In this document: positions 1 through 8,526 of the stretch, piece by piece
Numbering within the stretch: the first letter of the stretch is position 1
Layout of the letters: every line of letters begins with the position of its first letter
Origin: Sphingomonadales bacterium
GTDB lineage: Bacteria; Pseudomonadota; Alphaproteobacteria; Sphingomonadales; Sphingomonadaceae
DNA length: 9,119 nt
NCBI GenBank assembly: GCA_018971065.1
Contig: JAGWVC010000128.1
Coordinates: 1 to 9,119 of the forward strand
Direction: 5' to 3'
Position numbers and translations under genes: made by a program
Notes under the pieces: model-generated
Told to the model about the DNA's origin: nothing
Databases searched by the model: none
What the model saw: the letters and a program-made list of their open reading frames with translations, nothing else

Positions 1-2441
<2,441 letters not shown>

Positions 2442-2449
2442 GGCTGGGT

Positions 2450-2455
2450 TCCCTC
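2450..2455 (-). promoter_or_regulatory. Ribosome binding site of acnA
   Basis: On the minus strand GAGGGA lies eight bases before the ATG at 2441. It is a good Shine-Dalgarno match and fixes the aconitase start. Confidence 0.7.
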
Positions 2456-2464
2456 ATCTGGTTG

Positions 2465-2520
2465 GGCAGCGTGCTGCCAATGGAAAGTCGGTCCGCCAGA
2501 CCCATGCCCCGGGGGCGGAC
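2465..2520 (-). promoter_or_regulatory. Two stem-loops in the acnA 5' leader
   Basis: Two inverted repeats sit just upstream of the acnA ribosome binding site. GGCAGC (2465-2470) and GCTGCC (2473-2478) form a compact six-base-pair dyad with a two-base centre. GTCCGCC (2491-2497) and GGCGGAC (2514-2520) form a seven-base-pair stem with a 16-base loop. If transcribed, they would lie 24 to 79 nt before the acnA ATG. They could be operators or leader RNA structures. High GC makes chance stems common, so the function is unproven. Confidence 0.3.
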
Positions 2521-2555
2521 GTTTCGCGTGCGCCGATGCGCGGCAAAGGCGTTCA

Positions 2556-2561
2556 GGTCAA
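2556..2561 (-). promoter_or_regulatory. Candidate -35 element for acnA (weak)
   Basis: The minus strand reads TTGACC here, close to the consensus TTGACA, about 115 bases upstream of the acnA start. The hexamer 17 bases further on (CATCGG) is a poor -10 box, so only the -35 resemblance supports a promoter. The transcript would include both leader stem-loops at 2465-2520. Confidence 0.2.
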
Positions 2562-2587
2562 GGGGAGAAGGGGCCGCGCGGGCGGGA

Positions 2588-2636
2588 ATCGCGCGCGATG
2601 GCGGCGATTTCGCAGGTGCAGTTGTGCTGCTGCGAA
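2588..2636. repeat. 12-bp palindrome and 7-bp stem-loop between the transporter and acnA
   Basis: ATCGCGCGCGAT (2588-2599) is a perfect 12-bp palindrome. Next to it TTCGCAG (2609-2615) pairs with CTGCGAA (2630-2636), and the loop contains a further GCAG/CTGC pairing. The hairpin begins 20 bases after the transporter stop on the minus strand, where a terminator would lie. No U-run follows, so it is not a classical intrinsic terminator. Confidence 0.3.
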
Positions 2637-2655
2637 GCGTTAGCGATAGATAGGG

Positions 2656-3579
2656 TTAAAGCGCGGTCTGTTCGGTGTGCGCCCCGCCCCCGGTGCCGAT
2701 CACGCAGCCGCCGACGATCAGCACCACGCCCGCCAGCGTTGCCACGCCCACCGCCTCGCCGAACCACAGCCGCCCCATCAGCGCCGACCACACGAACGCC
2801 GAATATTCGATCGGCAGCAGCCGGTGCGCCTCGGCGCGGGCATAGGCCCACGACAGCAGCATCAGCGACACGAACGCCAGCACGGCGGCGCCGACGATGA
2901 CCGCCAGCACCAGCGGCGAGGCATCGCTGCCCGGCCAGGTGGCCAGCCACGGCGCGGCAAGCGCCGCCACCAGCGCCACGAACAGGTTCTGGAAGAAGGC
3001 GATCTCCAGCGGCCCGGCCAGTTGCGCCTGATGGCGTTGCAGCACGAGGTTGACCGCATAGAGCACCGCCGAGACAAGGATGGCGGCAAGGCCCAGCATC
3101 GCCTCGTGGTGGTTGCCCCCGGCCTCGCCACTGCGCGCGGCGGCGATGATGAATACCCCGGCCAGCGCCAGCACCGAGGCCAGCAGCGCGCGCCGCGTCA
3201 CCGGCTCGCCCAGAAACAGCGCGGCCAGGTACAGCGCGATCAGCGGGGCGATGAACGACAGCGCCATGCCCTGCGCCATCGGCGTGCGGACCAGGCCATA
3301 GAAGAACAGCACCGCCATGCCCGCCACCACCGCCGACCGGGCGAGGTGGACGAGCAGGCGGCGACGATCGGGCCAGAACGCGGGCGCGAAGCCGCCCCGC
3401 CAGCCGACCACCAGCCACGGCACCGCGCCCAGCACCGCGCCGACGCCGTTGCGCCACAGCACCGCGTTGTAGGCACCCACCGCGATCGACGCGCGTTTCA
3501 TGAACGCGTCCATCACGCTGAACAGCGCGATCCCCGCCAGCGCGGACAGGACGGGAAGCAGGGCGGCGCGACGGCTCAT
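2656..3579 (-). CDS. EamA-family (DMT superfamily) membrane transporter
   Basis: Inner-membrane protein of about 307 residues, the normal size for ten-helix EamA/drug-metabolite transporters. It has two repeats of hydrophobic helices, roughly residues 8-140 and 155-295. Family-type landmarks are FSVMDAFMKRA in helix 1, WRNGVGAVLGAVPW in helix 2, LGEPVTRRALL closing the first repeat, and LLPIEYSAFVWSALMG with WFGEAVG in the second. Such proteins export metabolites or amino acids; the substrate cannot be read from the sequence. The start is uncertain: ATG at 3579 (MSRRAALL) has a weak GGGTGG just before it, while ATG at 3591 would add MGGA and has no clear ribosome binding site. The open frame runs further upstream to 4059, but that part lies antisense to the divergent transpeptidase and is not expected to be coding. 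It is divergent from the L,D-transpeptidase and upstream of acnA on the same strand. Confidence 0.9.
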   Translation of the reverse strand: MSRRAALLPVLSALAGIALFSVMDAFMKRASIAVGAYNAVLWRNGVGAVLGAVPWLVVGWRGGFAPAFWPDRRRLLVHLARSAVVAGMAVLFFYGLVRTPMAQGMALSFIAPLIALYLAALFLGEPVTRRALLASVLALAGVFIIAAARSGEAGGNHHEAMLGLAAILVSAVLYAVNLVLQRHQAQLAGPLEIAFFQNLFVALVAALAAPWLATWPGSDASPLVLAVIVGAAVLAFVSLMLLSWAYARAEAHRLLPIEYSAFVWSALMGRLWFGEAVGVATLAGVVLIVGGCVIGTGGGAHTEQTAL

Positions 3580-3712
3580 CGCGCCACCCATAACGGCAAG
3601 CGGTGCCCCGTCCACAGCCCATTCAGCATCGGGTAATCCGAACTGCTTGAAGGGGATGAGCCGAACGGGCAAAGCGGGCGCCCGATTCCATCCCGCAGCA
3701 AGGCAGGGGCCA
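3580..3712. promoter_or_regulatory. Divergent intergenic region between transporter and L,D-transpeptidase
   Basis: About 130 bases separate two divergent starts, so promoters for both should lie here. I could not identify convincing -35/-10 pairs. CGGGCGCCCG at 3675-3684 is a perfect 10-bp palindrome 28 bases before the plus-strand ATG. AGGGG at about 3705-3709 is a plausible Shine-Dalgarno sequence for the ATG at 3713. Confidence 0.4.
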
Positions 3713-5164
3713 ATGATCAAGCAGGTTGCAGTTCGCCGGTCGGCGCAGGGTTTCGCCATGACGCTGCTGGGCGCCGCCGCGCTGGCCCCGGCGCTGGCGG
3801 CACAGCCCGCCGCCCAGGCCGCCGCAGCGCCGGTGAGCATCCTGCCACCCGCCGCGGCAACCCGCGCGCCGGCGCCGAAGCCGCGCGTGCCCACACCCAA
3901 CCCCGCGCCCAACATCGTGCGCGATCCCGCCGATGCCACCGCCCCCACCGCCACGCTGGTGGCGCCGCCCACGGTGACCACGGTGGTGCCGGTGGTGGAA
4001 CCGGTGATGAACTGGGGCGTGGGCGATGCGCGCGCACTGCTGGCGGCGATCAACGGCATCGAGGGCGAAGGGCTGATCCCGGCCGATTACCAGCCCGAAA
4101 AGCTGGCCGCCGCCATCGCCGCCGGGCCGGGCCTGATGCTGGACGACGTGGCCAGCCATTCGTTCGCGTGGCTGGCCGAGGATCTGCGCGACGGCCGCAC
4201 CCCGATGGCATCGCGCGTGCAGTGGTTCGCGGTGGACCCCGACGACGACCTGAACCCCACTGACAGGATCATGGCGCAGGCGCTTGCGACGCATGACATC
4301 GCCGGCACGCTGGCGTCGCTGGACCCCGACCACGGCGAATATGCCGCGCTGCGCGACCAGCTTGCCATGACCCCGCCGGGGCCGCTGCGCGACGCGATCC
4401 GCATCAACATGGATCGCTGGCGCTGGCTGCCGCGTGACCTGGGGATGATCTACCTGCTGGTCAACGTGCCCGAATTCCAGGTACGGCTGGTGTCGAACCA
4501 CAAGATCATCCGCACGTATCGCACCATTGTCGGCAAGCCCGGCAAGACCGCGACGCCGCAACTGGCCGAGAAGGTTCAGGCGGTGGTGTTCAACCCCACC
4601 TGGACGGTGCCGCAGTCGATCGTGGTGGGCGAAGGGCTGGGCGCGAAGCTGATCGGCAACCCCGCCAGCGCCGCCGCGCAAGGCTACAAGGCGACGAAGA
4701 ACGCCGACGGCACCATCACCGTCGTCCAGCAGCCGGGGCCGAAGAACTCGCTGGGGATGATGAAGATCGACATGCCCAACCCCCACGCGATCTATCTGCA
4801 CGACACCCCCAGCCGCAGCCTGTTCGACGCCAAGGTGCGCGCGTTCAGCCACGGCTGCATCCGCACCGAGAAGGCGGTGGAACTGGGCATGATCATGGGG
4901 ATGCTGGGCGCCAACCTGGCGCCGGCCGATGCCGTGGCGAAGTCCACCAGCGGCAAGTACACCCGCGTGACGATGACGAAGACCTTCCCCGTCTATATCA
5001 ACTACACCACCTATGGCCGCGACACGACCGGGGCGCTGGTGCAGTTCGACGACATCTATGGCCGCGACGCGCCGGTGCTGGCCAGCTTTGCGAAGCCGCG
5101 TGAACTGAAGACCACGCAGCGCACCAGCAACGAGGCGATCATCAAGCTGGACAACCCGTTGTAA
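3713..5164 (+). CDS. L,D-transpeptidase, YcbB-like (YkuD catalytic domain), exported
   Basis: Periplasmic enzyme of 483 residues predicted to make 3-3 peptidoglycan cross-links or attach proteins to stem peptides. Residues 1-30 form a Sec-type signal: basic MIKQVAVRR, a hydrophobic stretch, then ALA-A/Q cleavage near 29-30. An Ala/Pro-rich linker follows to about residue 100. Residues 105-218 resemble the YcbB scaffold domain (INGIEGEGLIPADY, FAWLAEDLRDGRTP). DRWRWLP at 234-240 is a YcbB-family hallmark that precedes the YkuD domain. The active site is SHGCIR, with Ser379, His380, catalytic Cys382 and Arg384; an upstream His363 sits in IYLHDTPS. The peptidoglycan-binding domain usually found before DRWRWLP is missing: only about ten residues join ALRDQLA to the helix. 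ATG at 3713 is preferred because it has AGGGG upstream and gives a clean signal peptide; ATG at 3656 has its purine run directly abutting it. The CLC gene starts 20 bases after the stop. Confidence 0.93.
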   Translation: MIKQVAVRRSAQGFAMTLLGAAALAPALAAQPAAQAAAAPVSILPPAAATRAPAPKPRVPTPNPAPNIVRDPADATAPTATLVAPPTVTTVVPVVEPVMNWGVGDARALLAAINGIEGEGLIPADYQPEKLAAAIAAGPGLMLDDVASHSFAWLAEDLRDGRTPMASRVQWFAVDPDDDLNPTDRIMAQALATHDIAGTLASLDPDHGEYAALRDQLAMTPPGPLRDAIRINMDRWRWLPRDLGMIYLLVNVPEFQVRLVSNHKIIRTYRTIVGKPGKTATPQLAEKVQAVVFNPTWTVPQSIVVGEGLGAKLIGNPASAAAQGYKATKNADGTITVVQQPGPKNSLGMMKIDMPNPHAIYLHDTPSRSLFDAKVRAFSHGCIRTEKAVELGMIMGMLGANLAPADAVAKSTSGKYTRVTMTKTFPVYINYTTYGRDTTGALVQFDDIYGRDAPVLASFAKPRELKTTQRTSNEAIIKLDNPL

Positions 5165-5172
5165 GGCGGGCC

Positions 5173-5178
5173 GAGGGG
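5173..5178 (+). promoter_or_regulatory. Ribosome binding site deciding the TTG start of the CLC gene
   Basis: GAGGGG lies six bases before the TTG at 5185. No in-frame ATG occurs before the first membrane helix, so this site is the main evidence for the TTG start. It lies in the 20-base gap after the transpeptidase stop, which supports co-transcription. Confidence 0.6.
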
Positions 5179-5184
5179 CCTGCC

Positions 5185-6924
5185 TTGCCACGCCTGCCGC
5201 TTCGCTATGCCGCGCTTCGGCTGGTTCGCCACGTGCGCGGCGGTGAGGCGACGCTGATCGTGCTGGCCATCGGCGTCGGCATCGGCGCCGGGCTGCTGAC
5301 GGTGGTGCAGGGGGCGCTGGCGCATGGCCTGCAGCACCTGTTCTTCGGGGTGAACATCAATCGCCTGTCCGCGCTCGGCTCGATCCGCCATCCGTGGCGG
5401 CTGCTGGCGCTGCCGCTGGGCGGGCTGGTGCTGATCGCGGTCAACCGCATCGCCCGGCTGAAACAGGCGCCGGTGGACGTGGTCGAAGCGAATGCCCTGC
5501 ATGGCGGGCGCATTCCGTTGCGCGACAGCCTGTGGGTGATGTTGCAGACCATCCTGTCGAACGGCTTCGGCGCCTCGGTGGGGCTGGAGGCGGCCTATAG
5601 CCAGGCCGGGGGCGGGCTGGGCTCGCTGGCCGGGCAGGCGCTGCGGCTGCGGCGCGGCGACCTGCGGATGCTGGTGGGCGCGGGCGCGGGCGCGGCGATC
5701 GCCGCCGCCTTCGGCGCGCCGCTGACCGGCGCGTTCTATGCATTCGAAGTGGTGATCGGCGCCTATACCCCCGCCGCCATCGCCCCGGTGGCCGCTGCCG
5801 CGTTGGCCGCCGCGCTGGTCAGCCGCGCGCTGGGGGCCGAACCCTACCTGCTGGTCGTGCCGGTCAGCGATGTGCTGACCACGCACGATTACCTGCTGTT
5901 CGCCGGGCTGGGGCTGGTCTGCGCCGCCGCCGGGATCGCGCTGATGCAGGCGCAGGCGGGGATGGAGCGGCTGGTCACGCGCCTGCCGTTGCCGGCGACA
6001 TGGCGGCCACTGCTGGGCGGGCTGCTGCTGGTGCCGCTGGCGCTGGCCAGTCCGCAGGCGCTGTCATCGGGACACGGGGCGCTGCGGCTGGATCTGGCGC
6101 TGCAACCGGCCGCATCGTTCCTGCTGTTCGTGTTCGCGGTGAAGGCGCTGGCCTCGCTGGTCTCGCTGAGCTGCGGGTTTCGCGGCGGGCTGTTCTTCGC
6201 CTCGCTGTTCCTGGGTTCGCTGCTGGGGCCGGTCTATGCCCATGCGGTCAACGCCCTGGCCGGCCATCCGGTGCTGGGCGATCTCGACGCGGCGCTGGTG
6301 GGCATGGCGGCGTTCGCGGTCACCGTTGTGGGCGGGCCGATGACGATGGCGCTGCTGGTGCTGGAGGCAACCGGCAACTTCGCCATCACCGGCGTGGTCA
6401 TCGCCGCCGTGCTGTGCGCCTCGGCGTTCACCCGGGCGCGGTTCGGCTATTCGTTCTCCACCTGGCGCCTGCACTTGCGCGGCGCGGCGGTGCGCAGCGC
6501 GCGCGACATCGGCTGGGCGGCCTCGCTGACGGCGGCGCGGCTGATGCGGCGCGATGCGCGGACGGTCGATGCCGACGCGACGATTGCCGGGTTCCGCGCA
6601 AAAGTGCCGCTGGGCGCGACCAGCCGGGCGATCCTGGTGGACGGTGGCGGATGCTATCGCGGCATCGTCGCCACCGCGCAGGCGTGGGATGCCGCGCTGG
6701 ACCCGCAATCGCCGGTGGCGACGCTGGCAACGTTGTCCGAACACGCCGTCGCGCCGGATGTGCCGATCAGCGATGTGCTGGACCGCTTCGAACGACTGGG
6801 CGCCGACGATCTGGCGGTGGCCGATGGCGAAGGCCGGGTGCTGGGGGTGCTGACCGAGAAGTACGTCAACCGGCGCTATATTGAGGAAAGCGAGAAGTAT
6901 CAGTCGCAGTTGTTCGGGGAGTGA
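5185..6924 (+). CDS. CLC-family chloride channel/transporter with C-terminal CBS pair
   Basis: Inner-membrane protein of 579 residues: a CLC membrane domain (about residues 20-430) followed by two CBS domains (about 449-505 and 510-565, the second containing VLGVLTEKYV). The TTG start follows GAGGGG at a good distance and begins MPRLPLRY, with the first helix near residue 22. The gating glutamate is probably Glu135 in ASVGLEAAYSQ, where E. coli ClcA has GREGP. GGLFFAS at 334-340 matches the GxFxP motif without its proline. The GSGIP anion motif is replaced by a VEANALHGGR-type sequence (100-109), as I recall for an alphaproteobacterial CLC subgroup. FEVV at 187-190 aligns with the IEEM of ClcA, putting Val189 at the proton-glutamate position; this suggests channel-like rather than exchanger behaviour, an inference from hand alignment. 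The gene is likely in an operon with the preceding L,D-transpeptidase. Confidence 0.94.
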   Translation: MPRLPLRYAALRLVRHVRGGEATLIVLAIGVGIGAGLLTVVQGALAHGLQHLFFGVNINRLSALGSIRHPWRLLALPLGGLVLIAVNRIARLKQAPVDVVEANALHGGRIPLRDSLWVMLQTILSNGFGASVGLEAAYSQAGGGLGSLAGQALRLRRGDLRMLVGAGAGAAIAAAFGAPLTGAFYAFEVVIGAYTPAAIAPVAAAALAAALVSRALGAEPYLLVVPVSDVLTTHDYLLFAGLGLVCAAAGIALMQAQAGMERLVTRLPLPATWRPLLGGLLLVPLALASPQALSSGHGALRLDLALQPAASFLLFVFAVKALASLVSLSCGFRGGLFFASLFLGSLLGPVYAHAVNALAGHPVLGDLDAALVGMAAFAVTVVGGPMTMALLVLEATGNFAITGVVIAAVLCASAFTRARFGYSFSTWRLHLRGAAVRSARDIGWAASLTAARLMRRDARTVDADATIAGFRAKVPLGATSRAILVDGGGCYRGIVATAQAWDAALDPQSPVATLATLSEHAVAPDVPISDVLDRFERLGADDLAVADGEGRVLGVLTEKYVNRRYIEESEKYQSQLFGE

Positions 6925-6968
6925 TCACTCGCCGATCATGATCTCCAAAGGAATTCGTCAGTTCGACG

Positions 6969-6980
6969 TTGCCGCGGCAA
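6969..6980. repeat. Perfect 12-bp palindrome TTGCCGCGGCAA
   Basis: The sequence equals its own reverse complement over 12 bases and lies 45 bases after the CLC stop, at the edge of the low-GC stretch. It could be a regulator binding site, but only one copy was seen in the window. Confidence 0.4.
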
Positions 6981-7108
6981 GCGGCGACACTTTGCGCAGC
7001 ATGGGAGTGATACAAGACTGGCCACTTGCAAAATAGGAAATATGTAAGCGCCTCATCCTCTCATGCACTCGTGAATTTAGATTCATTTTCCGTAGAATTT
7101 GGGGCGCA

Positions 7109-7142
7109 AAATGCGTAAAAATCACGCCATCGCGCCGCATTT
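7109..7142. repeat. Inverted repeat AAATGCG/CGCATTT upstream of the orphan gene
   Basis: AAATGCG (7109-7115) and CGCATTT (7136-7142) are exact reverse complements separated by 20 bases. They end 27 bases before the preferred orphan start and directly abut the alternative ATG at 7143. This placement suits an operator or leader hairpin; there is no independent evidence. Confidence 0.3.
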
Positions 7143-7169
7143 ATGCATGACTATAGCAAAGGCTCAACG

Positions 7170-7562
7170 ATGATGATGGACAAGACCGCCGTTACCGTGA
7201 TGGTTGAGGATTTTTGGCGATCCTTTATTCCCGTTGCCTTCAGCGGCGATCAAAATACTGCCGCCCTGATTGTGGAACGCTTCCAAAAACAAATCAATGA
7301 TATGGCCGCTATAATGCCCAATGAAGAGGCGGCGATGTTCTGCCAAATGGTGGAAGAACAACGCGAAAGACTTTTTCAGGAATACAATACTAATCCCGCC
7401 GCATTGAAGGAGCGCCTAGGCATCCCGGATGGCATTGCATCAATCCAAAATTCAGCCCAGAACACCGACAGGCGCATGAATCTTGGAGAAATCGCAGTCC
7501 GCACAGCAGTGCGAGCAACGATCTGGGAGAGCATACGATCAATATTCAGGATTATACGCTGA
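7170..7562 (+). CDS. Hypothetical protein, 130 residues, low-GC orphan gene
   Basis: I do not recognise this protein. The codons run at roughly half GC, against two thirds or more in all neighbours, which suggests recent acquisition. The start is chosen at the first of three consecutive ATG codons (7170) because AAAGG at 7158-7162 lies seven bases upstream; an in-frame ATG at 7143 would add nine residues but has no ribosome binding site. The product is soluble and probably mostly helical, with no signal peptide or membrane segment. Residues of note are EDFWRSFIPVAF near the N terminus, an acidic helical middle (AIMPNEEAAMFCQMVEEQRERL), a Pro/Gly break at RLGIPDGIAS, and a basic amphipathic C-terminal tail AVRATIWESIRSIFRIIR. 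The tail could contact a membrane or a partner, which is speculation. It has no same-strand neighbour within 200 bases and is convergent with the YkuD_2 gene downstream. Confidence 0.65.
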   Translation: MMMDKTAVTVMVEDFWRSFIPVAFSGDQNTAALIVERFQKQINDMAAIMPNEEAAMFCQMVEEQRERLFQEYNTNPAALKERLGIPDGIASIQNSAQNTDRRMNLGEIAVRTAVRATIWESIRSIFRIIR

Positions 7563-7740
7563 ACGGTTTCGAAAAATCTATGCGCACCGTCGAGGAGTGA
7601 TTGGTTTTTGCCCACATCCGTAGATTAACTTAGCCATCTTCATTATGCAGGTTCTATCGATAAAAAAGAAGATTACCTGCGCAGTTATCGGCCCATCCAC
7701 CTAAGACCAACGCGCTCGCAAACCCGTAAGGCGGAAACTC
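7563..7740. other. AT-rich convergent intergenic region
   Basis: 178 bases between convergent genes, with GC near one third over 7621-7680. It holds a weak ACGGT/ACCGT dyad (7563-7590) after the orphan stop followed by a T-rich run (about 7604-7609), a possible poor terminator. It also holds the interleaved inverted repeats at 7646-7691. AGGCG and CGCCT flank the stop of the minus-strand YkuD_2 gene near 7728-7748, again without a U-run. No gene is seen. Confidence 0.4.
7646..7691. repeat. Interleaved inverted repeats that could fold as an RNA pseudoknot
   Basis: GCAGGT (7647-7652) is complementary to ACCTGC (7675-7680), and CGATAA (7658-7663) to TTATCG (7685-7690). The order A-B-A'-B' is that of an H-type pseudoknot; on the plus strand each stem gains a G-U pair (7646 with 7681, 7657 with 7691). 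Six-base matches in 46 bases can arise by chance. Confidence 0.25.
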
Positions 7741-8442
7741 TCACGCCTCGCCGATGCGATCCGCATAGAGCAGCCGGCCGCCGGCCATGTGCAGCAGGGC
7801 GTTGTCGAAATCGTCGGGCGACATCGCGAAGCAGCCTTCGCTGCGGCCCAGCTTGCCGTACTTCGGCAGCATGTCCGCCGCCGCGTACCACGCGGGGTGC
7901 ATGACGATGGCGCGTTCCAGCGCGTGCGAGTTGTCGGCGTCGATGCCCTGCAGGCGGATCGAGGTGCCGTACTTGCCTTCGTACCAACTGCCGGTGAGGT
8001 ACGCCCCGCGCGAGGTGGCTTCGGAGCCGACGGTGTTGGAGAACAGCTTCAGCCAGCCGTCATGCTCAGGGTCCGACCCGCGCCCGTGGGCGACAAGGAA
8101 GCTTTGCACGGTGCCGGCTTCGAGGTTGGCGAAGTGCAGGCGGGGCTTCGACGAGGGCATCGCGAAATCGGCGACGCCGACGATGTCCGCGCGCCACAGC
8201 GAGGCCCCTGCCCGCTCGCGCTCACGCCGGGCGATGTCCAGCACGCGGCGCTGGTATGGTGTCATCGCGGAGGGTGTTGCGGCAACCGGCTTGGCAAAGG
8301 CGTTGTCGAATTCGGTGTTCAGGTCGAAGCCCGGCGCGGCGGGGACGAGTTCCTGCGCACTGGCGCGGCCGGGCAGCACCAGCGCAGCACCCGCTGCCAG
8401 CGTCGACTTGATCAGCCCGCGTCTATTGAACCCACCACCCAT
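7741..8442 (-). CDS. YkuD_2-type murein L,D-transpeptidase-like protein with Tat signal
   Basis: Exported protein of 233 residues from the 'murein L,D-transpeptidase catalytic domain' family (YkuD_2). The N terminus MGGGFNRRGLIK has the twin arginines Arg7-Arg8, followed by a hydrophobic stretch and ASA-Q cleavage near residue 29. This looks like a Tat signal, unusual for a small peptidoglycan enzyme. The catalytic region shows VMHPAWYAA with His182 and GRSEGCFAM with Cys204, as expected for the family; HGRGSDPEHDG and GSEATSRGAYLTG are further conserved-looking blocks. It probably acts on peptidoglycan stem peptides, but biochemical roles in this family are poorly known. The start is uncertain: GTG at 8463 would add MAYYPQP, with AGGCGG only one base before it, whereas ATG at 8442 has no clear ribosome binding site but gives a normal Tat leader. 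The gene lies downstream of the GNAT gene on the same strand. Confidence 0.88.
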   Translation of the reverse strand: MGGGFNRRGLIKSTLAAGAALVLPGRASAQELVPAAPGFDLNTEFDNAFAKPVAATPSAMTPYQRRVLDIARRERERAGASLWRADIVGVADFAMPSSKPRLHFANLEAGTVQSFLVAHGRGSDPEHDGWLKLFSNTVGSEATSRGAYLTGSWYEGKYGTSIRLQGIDADNSHALERAIVMHPAWYAAADMLPKYGKLGRSEGCFAMSPDDFDNALLHMAGGRLLYADRIGEA

Positions 8443-8475
8443 AGGCTGTGGATAATAGGCCACACCGCCTGAAAT

Positions 8476-8494
8476 GGCCAGATTCGAATCGGCC
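8476..8494 (-). other. Stem-loop between the acetyltransferase and YkuD_2 genes
   Basis: GATTCGAATC (8481-8490) is a perfect 10-bp palindrome flanked by GGCC on both sides, with one bulged base. On the minus strand it folds as one hairpin 33 bases after the acetyltransferase stop and 13 bases before the GTG at 8463. Only three U residues follow, so it may be a weak terminator, a processing site or a leader hairpin. Confidence 0.35.
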
Positions 8495-8526
8495 TGCCGG
8501 TTTCGACGGGCGATGAATCGATTGAA

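Larger units (their letters stand above)
6925..7169. other. Intergenic region where GC content drops; presumed promoter of the orphan gene
   Basis: GC falls from about 70% or more in the CLC gene to about 43-45% between 7021 and 7140. The region contains a 12-bp palindrome (6969-6980) and an inverted repeat (7109-7142). TAGAAT at 7093-7098 resembles a -10 box but has no good -35 partner. A 60-codon minus-strand open frame at 6958-7140 has no ribosome binding site and is not called. I see no strong terminator after the CLC stop, only a 5-bp TGATC/GATCA dyad at 6922-6938. Confidence 0.4.

Noticed and set aside
3580..4059. N-terminal extension of the EamA transporter by about 160 residues
   Set aside because: The extra part is Ala/Gly-rich antisense of the transpeptidase signal and linker. 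Standard EamA proteins are about 300 residues, and good starts exist at 3579 or 3591.
3623..5191. A 522-codon minus-strand open frame opposite the YcbB-like transpeptidase
   Set aside because: It is an antisense shadow with Arg/Gly/His-rich low-complexity translation and no recognisable domain, while the plus strand encodes a clear enzyme with SHGCIR.
6958..7140. A 60-codon minus-strand open frame before the orphan gene
   Set aside because: It has no Shine-Dalgarno sequence, overlaps the presumed promoter region and shows no recognisable features.
7376..7615. A minus-strand open frame opposite the orphan gene
   Set aside because: The plus-strand frame has the better start context and a natural helical composition; the minus frame has no ribosome binding site that I can see.
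6940..7740. The low-GC patch as a phage, IS or integron remnant
   Set aside because: No transposase or integrase fragment, terminal inverted repeats, target duplication or tRNA was visible, so only foreign composition is claimed.
7789..8472. Two long plus-strand frames opposite the YkuD_2 gene
   Set aside because: Both are shadows of a minus-strand gene with a Tat signal and intact GRSEGC and HP motifs.
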